Part shown: positions 14,757 through 21,924 of the stretch, one piece after another
Position numbering within the stretch: position 1 is the stretch's first letter
How the letters are laid out: each line of letters opens with the position of its first letter
DNA from: Nitrospiraceae bacterium
Lineage (GTDB): Bacteria; Nitrospirota; Thermodesulfovibrionia; UBA6902
NCBI GenBank assembly: GCA_003599275.1
Contig: QZJG01000021.1
Location: 1 to 47,382 of the forward strand
Length of the DNA stretch: 47,382 nucleotides
Direction: 5' to 3'
Position numbers and translations under genes: made by a program
The notes under the pieces: model-generated
What the model saw: only the letters and a program-made list of their open reading frames with translations
Told to the model about the DNA's origin: nothing
Database searches by the model: none

Positions 14757-14877
14757 ATGTTTATCACTAAGCATGTTAACAATGTCTTTTTAAAAAAAGG
14801 GGACCAGCAGAGAATTCATTATGTGCATTTTTTGCATATTCCTTTTTTTGATACGTCGGGAGGTATTATAACGAGAC

Positions 14878-15633
14878 ATGATTATAGAAATTAACGATCT
14901 CTTACGACAAATAGATTCCATCAAAGCTACTCTCGACAGCCATCGTCCTTTCTCCGACCATGTTGTCAGGCAACTCAGGGACTATTACCGCATTGGCCTG
15001 ACCTATTCCTCTAATGCAATAGAAGGGAACACTCTTACCGAATCGGAAACAAAGGTCGTTATTGAGGATGGTCTGACTATCGGGGGAAAATCATTAAGGG
15101 AACATTATGAGGCTATCGGTCATGCAAAGGCGTATGACCATATTTATTCTTTATTGGCTGAAGAGATAACAGAAAAAGATGTTTTACATTTCCATAAGCT
15201 TTTCTTTCAGCAAATAGACCCTGAAAGCGCCGGCAGTTACAGACGGAGGAACGTGATCATTACGGGGACCGATTACATTCCTCCGGATTATAGCGAAGTT
15301 CATGCATCGATGATAAAACTTATTAAGGACCTGAACAGTGATACACAGGACAGGCATCCTCTTGAACGGGCAAGTGATCTCCATGCAGCATTTGAAGCAA
15401 TACATCCTTTCATAGACGGCAACGGCAGAATCGGGAGGCTTTTATTGAGTATTCTTACCATGAAAAAAGGATACTGCCCGGTAATCATTCCTCCCGTAAA
15501 AAGGGCAGAATATATAGATGCGTTACAAAAGACCAATAAAGGGGATTTGCAGACATTGCGGGTCCTTATAGTGAGTGCTGTTTATGAAGAGATGAAGTCA
15601 CTGAAAAAACTCGTGGAGAGCCTTGTTCGATAA
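14878..15633 (+). CDS. Fic family protein (AMPylase-type)
   Basis: Fic domains transfer AMP or other phosphate-containing groups to target hydroxyls. The 251-residue product has the active-site motif IHPFIDGNGRIGRLL (about residues 175-188; catalytic His in HPF) and the autoinhibitory motif SSNAIEGN (about 43-50), whose Glu blocks ATP in the class II arrangement. It ends with a short helical tail, and no DNA-binding domain is evident. The start is ATG 14878; a GGGAGG lies 17 bases upstream, an atypical distance. No adjacent antitoxin is seen, as expected when inhibition is internal. Stand-alone Fic proteins of this length are common and their targets unknown. Confidence 0.92.
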   Translation: MIIEINDLLRQIDSIKATLDSHRPFSDHVVRQLRDYYRIGLTYSSNAIEGNTLTESETKVVIEDGLTIGGKSLREHYEAIGHAKAYDHIYSLLAEEITEKDVLHFHKLFFQQIDPESAGSYRRRNVIITGTDYIPPDYSEVHASMIKLIKDLNSDTQDRHPLERASDLHAAFEAIHPFIDGNGRIGRLLLSILTMKKGYCPVIIPPVKRAEYIDALQKTNKGDLQTLRVLIVSAVYEEMKSLKKLVESLVR

Positions 15634-15654
15634 AATCTTCCGGTTTCCTACGTT

Positions 15655-15707
15655 GGGGCAGCCCTATGTGGTTGCCCTTGTTTTGGGCAGACACACAGTC
15701 CTGCCCC
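15655..15707. repeat. Dispersed inverted repeat (GGGGCAG...CTGCCCC)
   Basis: GGGGCAG (15655-15661) and CTGCCCC (15701-15707), with inner GGTTGCCC and GGGCAGAC units. It occupies most of the gap between the Fic and addB genes; no gene is seen there. Confidence 0.55.
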
Positions 15708-15736
15708 TGCAAAAAGGAAGGCACCTGTAATTTTAT

Positions 15737-18568
15737 ATGAAACACACTACCCTTCTCATCGCGCCCCTTGGCGCAAAGAATAAAAAGGAAGCGATCTTCA
15801 ATGAGATTGTCTCTCTTTGTCCCGGAAACGATTTCTCGCGGGTATTATATCTCGCGCCCAACACCACTGTTCTCACAGAGGCGAAGGCGCGGTTTTTCTC
15901 CTGTCTGAAAAAAGAGCGCGGGAAGTCCGCATACATCCCGTTTCAGACCTTTACCATTAAGCAGCTTGCAAGGCATCTTCATGAAACAAATCCTCCTCTA
16001 AACTCTAAACTCCAAACTCCAAACTCTGTTATCTCCGACCGCATGAGAACACTTACTCTCTGCGGTATGCTGAAAGAAAAAAACATCGGCTACGCAAGCC
16101 TCCTGTCCGACCTCTTCAGAAAAATCAGGCATTACACCCCGGACAAAGATTTGCCCCGGCTGACGGATGAAATCCGGCAGCTTATATTTGAGGACAAGAC
16201 AAAGGACAGGGCGGTCAGGGCGATGGAGCTTCTTCAGGAGTATGAGAGGTTTTTAGAGGAAAAGAAGCTCATCGATCCTGATGATATGATAAGGAATTGC
16301 GTCTCCTTGCCCCATGCCCTATGCCCCATGCCCCTGACCCTTGTCGTGGACGGTTTCCTTGATCCCACTCCACTTGAATTAGAGATTATAAAGACCCTGT
16401 TTGAAAGCGCGGATAAGGCCGTTATTCTCGCGGAAGAAAACACAGAGCTGTTGCGCTATTTCCTTTCACTCAAGGAAGGGATGACTGTGAAAAAGCTTGA
16501 AAGTTCCCTGCGCAGGGAAACGACAGGCTATTACTCATACAATTCAATGGAAGAGGAAGTAGAAGGGATTGCGAGGAATGTCAAAAAACTTGTCCTCGAA
16601 GGAGTAAGACCGTGGGAAGTAACCGTGTGCTTCCCGTCTCTTTCACAGTACCTTCCCATGCTCCGGAGGGTATTTGCAAAACACGCAATCCCGGCCGATA
16701 TCGGTGAGCGCAGTTTGTCGGCGACAGGGCCGTTTGTCGTGCTGGAAGAAATGATTGCCTGCATGGAGGACGACTATCCGAGGAACGAATTTCTGTCCCT
16801 TCTCACATCTCCGTGCTTTCCGGCAATCGATGATGAGGTAAAAAAGCGGGCCGTGACGCTTTCCTACCGGGCGGGGATTATCAAAGGGAAAGAGGTGTGG
16901 CTTTCAATCGAAGACATTCTTATAAGTTCAAATGACATCTCAGATGAAGAAAAAACAAGGATAAGGGAATTTCAGAAGGGGATTATGCCGGTCATCGCCG
17001 CGCTGGAAGAAATAAAAAATTCCGGAGGAATAACCGCCTATATCGACGCGTTTGAATCCGCATTGGACAAACTCGGTTTTTTTGATTATTTAAAAAATCC
17101 CCCCCTAACCCCATCCCCTCTTGAGAGGGGTGCAGGGGTGTGTGATAGAGGGGAATTTATTCCCCCTTTGAAAAAGGGGGATGAAGGGGGATTTTTTGAT
17201 CATATCCTCCATTCAATTACAAACCTGTTCTCTGATCTGAGACAATTCGCCGGATGGCAGGGAACAGCTTTGAAGGCGCGGGACGCGGGATTTTATCTAA
17301 GGTATCTCCTGCAGGACCTGTCAGCACCGGACGAAAACATCGACGGCGTCAGGGTCATCCCCTTTGAATTAGCGGCGGCGGTCGGGTCAAAGGCCCTGTT
17401 TTTCGGCGGCGTGACTGAAGGCAGCTTCCCGTCGCGTCCCGGCATTGACCCTGTATTACCGGAGAAGGTCAAGAAGACCCTCGGCCTTCCCGACCTCGAA
17501 TACTACCTCGAAAGACAGAGGGCGTACTTCATGAGACTGCTGAATGTCTCAGCGTTCGACCCCTACATCTCCTGCCCGTCTGCAGACGGCGATAAGATAT
17601 TCCTTCCATCGCCGTATCTCGACTGGGAAAAGGCGATATGCCCCCCGGACCTCAATATTTTCACAGAAGAAGACGTCCTTGTACGGGAAGGTCCCGGCTT
17701 AAGGCCCGGCAATGAAAAGGCATACTTCGATGCAAAGGCTACCGGCATGTTGCGCGGACGGATTAACGCCATGTCAAAAAAATATTTCAGGGTGACGGAC
17801 CTTGATTATTACAGGAAATGTCCCTTCAGATTTTATATTGAAAAAGTATTGGGACTCGAAATGGGAAAGCCGCCGAGATTCGAGGTGGAATACAGGCAAT
17901 GGGGCAACATCGCGCACAGGACCATGGAGAATTTATTCAAAGGCGGAGACTGGGGACTGGATGAATTCGAAGAGAGACTTTTCAGCGCCCTCAATAAGAG
18001 CCTGAAGGAACTCCCGCTCGGCCCGTTCTGGGCCTCTGTGACAGGAGAAATATTCCGCAATCTCCTGCCCATGCTGAAAAAACAGGAGGCGGAAATCAGG
18101 ATGGAGGGATTCAGCCCATGGCTGATTGAGGAAAAAATAGAGGCGGAGATTGACGGGATAAAATTAAGAGGGAAGATTGATAGGATTGATAAAGAAAAGT
18201 CAGAAGTCAGAAGTCAGAAGTCAGAAGTAAAACAACAACGGACGACGGACGACGGACAACGAAGGTCGGTCATTCTTCTCGACTATAAGACCGGCTCGAT
18301 TGACAGGAAGAGCCTTCAATTGCCGCTTTATGCCCGGATGTGGCAGGAAAGCCGCTCTGAGCAAGTGTTGAAGACCGGCTATTATTCTCTGAAAGAAGGC
18401 AGGGTGAGCTGGTATCCGTCAAAAAATAAAAGCTTGGAGGAAATTATCCGGGAAGCCCTGCAGGAAGCAACGGCATTAATTGAGCAGATGAAGAAAGGCC
18501 TGTTCCCGGCAGAACCGGACAATAATGAATGCAGGAATTGCGGGCATGACGGGCTGTGTGAAAAATAA
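15737..18568 (+). CDS. addB: ATP-dependent nuclease subunit B (AddB-like), carrying in-frame repeats
   Basis: AddB pairs with AddA in the helicase-nuclease that resects double-strand breaks for RecA. The 943-residue product has an inactivated helicase-like N-terminus and a C-terminal PD-(D/E)XK nuclease with its Fe-S cluster: KCPFRFYIEK near residue 692, AHRTMENLF, GKIDRID near 812, LLDYKTGS near 848, and CRNCGHDGLC at the very C-terminus. At least four stretches are low-complexity dispersed repeats translated in frame (near residues 87-97, 191-200, 452-487 and 820-842), absent from ordinary AddB. The frame is unbroken. The gene precedes addA by 80 bp, the usual order. Confidence 0.9.
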   Translation: MKHTTLLIAPLGAKNKKEAIFNEIVSLCPGNDFSRVLYLAPNTTVLTEAKARFFSCLKKERGKSAYIPFQTFTIKQLARHLHETNPPLNSKLQTPNSVISDRMRTLTLCGMLKEKNIGYASLLSDLFRKIRHYTPDKDLPRLTDEIRQLIFEDKTKDRAVRAMELLQEYERFLEEKKLIDPDDMIRNCVSLPHALCPMPLTLVVDGFLDPTPLELEIIKTLFESADKAVILAEENTELLRYFLSLKEGMTVKKLESSLRRETTGYYSYNSMEEEVEGIARNVKKLVLEGVRPWEVTVCFPSLSQYLPMLRRVFAKHAIPADIGERSLSATGPFVVLEEMIACMEDDYPRNEFLSLLTSPCFPAIDDEVKKRAVTLSYRAGIIKGKEVWLSIEDILISSNDISDEEKTRIREFQKGIMPVIAALEEIKNSGGITAYIDAFESALDKLGFFDYLKNPPLTPSPLERGAGVCDRGEFIPPLKKGDEGGFFDHILHSITNLFSDLRQFAGWQGTALKARDAGFYLRYLLQDLSAPDENIDGVRVIPFELAAAVGSKALFFGGVTEGSFPSRPGIDPVLPEKVKKTLGLPDLEYYLERQRAYFMRLLNVSAFDPYISCPSADGDKIFLPSPYLDWEKAICPPDLNIFTEEDVLVREGPGLRPGNEKAYFDAKATGMLRGRINAMSKKYFRVTDLDYYRKCPFRFYIEKVLGLEMGKPPRFEVEYRQWGNIAHRTMENLFKGGDWGLDEFEERLFSALNKSLKELPLGPFWASVTGEIFRNLLPMLKKQEAEIRMEGFSPWLIEEKIEAEIDGIKLRGKIDRIDKEKSEVRSQKSEVKQQRTTDDGQRRSVILLDYKTGSIDRKSLQLPLYARMWQESRSEQVLKTGYYSLKEGRVSWYPSKNKSLEEIIREALQEATALIEQMKKGLFPAEPDNNECRNCGHDGLCEK
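15996..16026. repeat. Iterated AAACTCC units inside addB
   Basis: Tandem CTAAACTC/CCAAACTC units read in frame as NSKLQTPNS. The same units occur in the fabF insertion. Confidence 0.65.
16309..16336. repeat. Iterated CCCATGCCC units inside addB
   Basis: TGCCCCATGCCCTATGCCCC-type tandem units read in frame as PHALCPMPL within AddB. Confidence 0.6.
17092..17197. repeat. 106-bp inverted-repeat-bounded insertion inside addB
   Basis: Begins AAAAAATCCCCCC (17092-17104) and ends GGGGGATTTTTT (17186-17197), with internal hairpins CCCCTCTTGAGAGGGG and CCCCCTTTGAAAAAGGGGG. It is translated as a Pro/Gly-rich stretch (PPLTPSPLERGAGV, then PPLKKGDEGGFF). The ends are mutually inverted, as in a small mobile element. 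Confidence 0.75.
18196..18262. repeat. Iterated AGTCAGA / ACGACGG units inside addB
   Basis: Four copies of AGTCAGA followed by three GGACGAC units, translated as KSEVRSQKSEVKQQRTTDDG inside the AddB nuclease domain, between GKIDRID and LLDYKTG. Confidence 0.75.
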
Positions 18569-18648
18569 AGGGAACTAAGAACCAAGATCATAGAACACAG
18601 ACTTTTAAATCTTTGCTCTTTGCTCTTTGCTCTTTGTTCTGGAAAATT

Positions 18649-21600
18649 ATGAGTTACCTCGATACAAACAAAAGCATAATGATCTCCTCGCCTGCGGGCT
18701 CCGGCAAGACCGAGAAGCTTGCCCGGCGTTACATTGCCCTTCTGCAGGACGGGGTGGATGTCGAGAGGATACTTGCCATTACTTTTACGGAAAAGGCCTC
18801 AGCGGAGATGAAGCAGAGGATACTGAGGATTCTTAAAGCTGAAGATGAGAAGTTGTTCCGTTATCTTATCGACAGGATACCTCTTATGCGTGTCTCCACG
18901 ATCCATTCTTTCTGCGGGACCCTGCTCAGACGCTTTTCTTTTGACGCCGGTATCGACCCGAATTACGGCATCGCCGACGACAGCGATTCAGCCATGGAAT
19001 GGGACGAGGTCCTGCACGATGTGTTGATGGACGTAGGGGCACGGCGTACCCCCCTTTTAATTCCCCCCTTGGCAAGGGGGGACTCAGAGGGGTCAAATAA
19101 TACCGACTTCATCCTGCAGACCCTCAGCGAGAAGGGATTCAGGGGACTGGATTATCTCAGGGGCACAATGGATTACCTTTTTCAGAAAGGGCCTTTTTCG
19201 CTCGAAGCGGGACCCTTTTCCCATGTCTCGTCGGTTTCCGGTGAGCTGACAGAGGAATTGCGGTCGTGGGAAGGAGCAGCGGATGCCGTAGACAATTACG
19301 AAAAGATTTTTACAGAAGGTACGCAAAAAGAAATAGTCTCTATTGAAGACTGTTTTTTGACGAAAGATGGAACGCCCCGTAAAAAGACGCCTGCCGGGTT
19401 AAAGGGTATCAGAGGTTATCAGGAATGGGCGGTAAAAATGCACCACTACTGGAAGGACGTCATGCTTGAGGAATTTGCAAAGCGGAGCGGACGGATATGG
19501 AAAATATTCAACACCTGTCTGGTCAAATACATGGCCAGGAAAAAGGCAAAGGGGGTCCTCGATTTCAGCGACCTTGAATATCTTGCATACAGGATGCTGA
19601 CTGACAACCCTGAATGGTCGAACATCCTGTATGCCTTTGACGAAAAGACCGACCATATCCTCGTTGATGAATTTCAGGACACCAATAATTTTCAGTGGGA
19701 GGTCATTAACAAGCTCACCGAGGAATGGCGCTCCGGAATGGGAGCAAAGAGGGAGGAAGGGACCAGGCCGACGATATTTTTTGTGGGAGACGAAAAGCAG
19801 TCGATATATTTTTTCAGGGGTGCCAACGTGGAGATTTTCCGCAGGGCAAAGCAGCAGATGGAGACCTGGCTCGGGGACGAATTTCTATATGAAGAGGCAA
19901 AGGAGAATTACCGCAGCCGCCCGGCAATTATTGAATTCACAAACCAGGTCTTCTCAAAGATCATGCGCCAGCCGGAGAGATATCCGTGGATAACCCGTTA
20001 CACCCCTTTTAACGCCCGGAGGCCCGGCCTTCCGCATCCGGGGCGGGTCGAGCTGGTCCTGCTTCAGCCGGATGAAGACTCGGGGATGGATGAGCGGAAA
20101 CAGAAAGAGGCCGGAGTCATCGCACGAAGAATAAAGTCCCTTGCCGGTAACTTTGAGATCGCGGACCGGGGCAGTGAACAGAAGAGGTCATGCAGGTATT
20201 CCGACATAGCGATCCTGCTGAAAAAAAGGACTCATCTCGCGCCGTATGAAGAGGCCTTGCGGAAATACAATATCCCCTTTGTCGCCGTTAAGGGGATCGG
20301 GTTTTACCAGGAGACCGAAATCGCTATGCTCAGGGCGCTCATATTTTTCCTGTCGGACCCGCATGACGATTACAGCCTGTACACGCTCCTGAAAAGCCCC
20401 CTGTTCAATATCGCCGAAAGCGAAATTCTTGAGTTGGCCGGCATTGAAGGAGAGAGTCTGTTTGAGAAGATGCAGGCAGGGGAGGACACACCCCTTAATC
20501 CCCTCTTGATAGAGGGGAAAACTCCACCCTTGACCCTTCTTCAAAATTGGCTTGCACAGTCGGCGTACTTACCGATTGCGGAATTGATCGAACACGTCCT
20601 TGTAAGCACAAAGGCGTGGCGATATTTTCACGAAGAACAGAAAAGGGCGAACATTAAAAAATTTATACGCATTGTCGAAGACCTCGAGGCCAAAGGCAAA
20701 TCGCTTATCAGAGTAAGAGATTATCTTGAAAGGACGGCGGACGAGCAGGAGGCAAAGGCGAACGTGAATACCGAGGGCATGGACGCCGTGAAGATAATGA
20801 CCATTCATGCCGCCAAGGGGCTTGAGTTTCCGGTGGTCTTTGTGCCGGGGATTGAGGAACGGTTCACTCCCAAAACCGGCGACAACCTTATATATGAATC
20901 ACCTTCTCCTTCCCCCTCCTCTTTTTGTTTCAAATCCATCCCGGAGGCATCCATCCGCAAGCAGGATGATGACTACCTGGTCCATGAAGCAAAGGAGATG
21001 GAAGAACAGAAGAGGCTCTTCTATGTCGCCGTTACAAGGGCGGAAGAGGCGCTCATTCTCACCGGACACCAGGGCGGCGGGGACAACAGCTTTTTAGGGT
21101 TTCTCACGGAAGGACTGGGACTTCAGGAGCGGGATGGGACAATCGTTACAGACTCCGATCTAAAGGGACTGGCAATGCTTACGGAAGAAGACATTGAAAT
21201 GCTTTATGACTATGCCGATAAAAAGGAGGCAGCCCCTGCTGACCGCCGCAGGGTCGAGATCGTCCCCGTTTCTATGCCGAAGCGCTCTCCCTGGAAATCC
21301 GTAACCGAAGCCGTTGAGGTCCGAAGGAGACACGGCGAGGGATGGATGGTCCTCGGGGACGTAATGCACAGGATTTTTGAAGGCATATCGAAGGGGGGTT
21401 TGAAAGAGCAGGATATAAAAGCGTATGCGGAAAGACTGCTTGAGTCAAAAGGAATCCATGGAAAAGAAATAGACGAAAAGACCGCGATAATCGAAAAAGA
21501 TGTAGAAACCCTCAAGGGAAAAGGCGTCTGGCAGGAAATCATGATGCCGGCTGAAAATTCATTCGCCGAGCTTCCGTTCATACTCGAAGCCGGAGACAAT

Positions 21601-21822
21601 GTCTATAACGGAAGGATCGACAGGGTCATCAAAGAGAATGATATATACAAAATTTATGACTACAAGACCTTTCCGGTCAAAGAAGATGAAGTCGGGTATC
21701 TTCTGAAGGAATACTCGTTTCAGATGAATATGTACAAGAAGGCCGTGAAAGAATTATTCAACACAAACTCCGTGAAGTCGTTTATCGTGTTCACTCACAC
21801 GGGGGAGATATATGAGGTGTAA
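18649..21822 (+). CDS. addA: ATP-dependent helicase/nuclease subunit A (AddA-like)
   Basis: UvrD-type 3'-5' helicase fused to a nuclease; with AddB it processes DNA breaks and degrades foreign linear DNA. From ATG 18649 (MSYLDTNKS) the 1057-residue protein has Walker A SPAGSGKTEKL (about 14-24), motif Ia AITFTEKASAEMKQR, Walker B VDEFQDTNNFQ (about 340), GDEKQSIYFFRG, motif IV NYRSRP, motif V TIHAAKGLEFPVVF and motif VI YVAVTRAEEAL (about 790), and a C-terminal nuclease GDVMHRIFEG ... GRIDRV ... YDYKTF. Earlier in-frame TTG codons lie in a TTTGCTC tandem repeat, so I reject them. At least two insertions of dispersed repeat (about residues 129-149 and 613-628) are translated in frame. Confidence 0.93.
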   Translation: MSYLDTNKSIMISSPAGSGKTEKLARRYIALLQDGVDVERILAITFTEKASAEMKQRILRILKAEDEKLFRYLIDRIPLMRVSTIHSFCGTLLRRFSFDAGIDPNYGIADDSDSAMEWDEVLHDVLMDVGARRTPLLIPPLARGDSEGSNNTDFILQTLSEKGFRGLDYLRGTMDYLFQKGPFSLEAGPFSHVSSVSGELTEELRSWEGAADAVDNYEKIFTEGTQKEIVSIEDCFLTKDGTPRKKTPAGLKGIRGYQEWAVKMHHYWKDVMLEEFAKRSGRIWKIFNTCLVKYMARKKAKGVLDFSDLEYLAYRMLTDNPEWSNILYAFDEKTDHILVDEFQDTNNFQWEVINKLTEEWRSGMGAKREEGTRPTIFFVGDEKQSIYFFRGANVEIFRRAKQQMETWLGDEFLYEEAKENYRSRPAIIEFTNQVFSKIMRQPERYPWITRYTPFNARRPGLPHPGRVELVLLQPDEDSGMDERKQKEAGVIARRIKSLAGNFEIADRGSEQKRSCRYSDIAILLKKRTHLAPYEEALRKYNIPFVAVKGIGFYQETEIAMLRALIFFLSDPHDDYSLYTLLKSPLFNIAESEILELAGIEGESLFEKMQAGEDTPLNPLLIEGKTPPLTLLQNWLAQSAYLPIAELIEHVLVSTKAWRYFHEEQKRANIKKFIRIVEDLEAKGKSLIRVRDYLERTADEQEAKANVNTEGMDAVKIMTIHAAKGLEFPVVFVPGIEERFTPKTGDNLIYESPSPSPSSFCFKSIPEASIRKQDDDYLVHEAKEMEEQKRLFYVAVTRAEEALILTGHQGGGDNSFLGFLTEGLGLQERDGTIVTDSDLKGLAMLTEEDIEMLYDYADKKEAAPADRRRVEIVPVSMPKRSPWKSVTEAVEVRRRHGEGWMVLGDVMHRIFEGISKGGLKEQDIKAYAERLLESKGIHGKEIDEKTAIIEKDVETLKGKGVWQEIMMPAENSFAELPFILEAGDNVYNGRIDRVIKENDIYKIYDYKTFPVKEDEVGYLLKEYSFQMNMYKKAVKELFNTNSVKSFIVFTHTGEIYEV
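19035..19094. repeat. GC-rich hairpin repeat inside addA
   Basis: Contains CCCCCCTTGGCAAGGGGGG-type inverted arms, translated as a Pro/Arg/Gly-rich loop (RTPLLIPPLARGDSEGS). It belongs to the same class as the repeat in addB at 17092. Confidence 0.65.
20487..20531. repeat. Repeat ACACCCCTTAATCCCCTCTT inside addA
   Basis: Followed by GATAGAGGGGAAA, giving the translated peptide TPLNPLLIEGK. A nearly identical repeat is translated in the same frame inside the res gene (27516), encoding TPLNPLLIEGN. Confidence 0.8.
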
Positions 21823-21924
21823 GGGTATTCCTTCGTGGTTGCCCGGGTATACTTTTCTTTCTTGCTCAATAAGTTGTCTTACATGTAAAATGGAGCATTC
21901 CAAATTCGATACTATGAAGGATTA

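Noticed and set aside
14757-14877. UGA readthrough of the endonuclease III-like gene as selenocysteine
   Set aside because: No hairpin at SECIS distance and the following codons look non-coding; the stop at the Cys position is reported as an oddity only.
18196-18262. Tandem short units in addB as a possible CRISPR or minisatellite array
   Set aside because: Units are 7 bp and 6-7 bp with no spacers, and the region is translated in frame as part of AddB.
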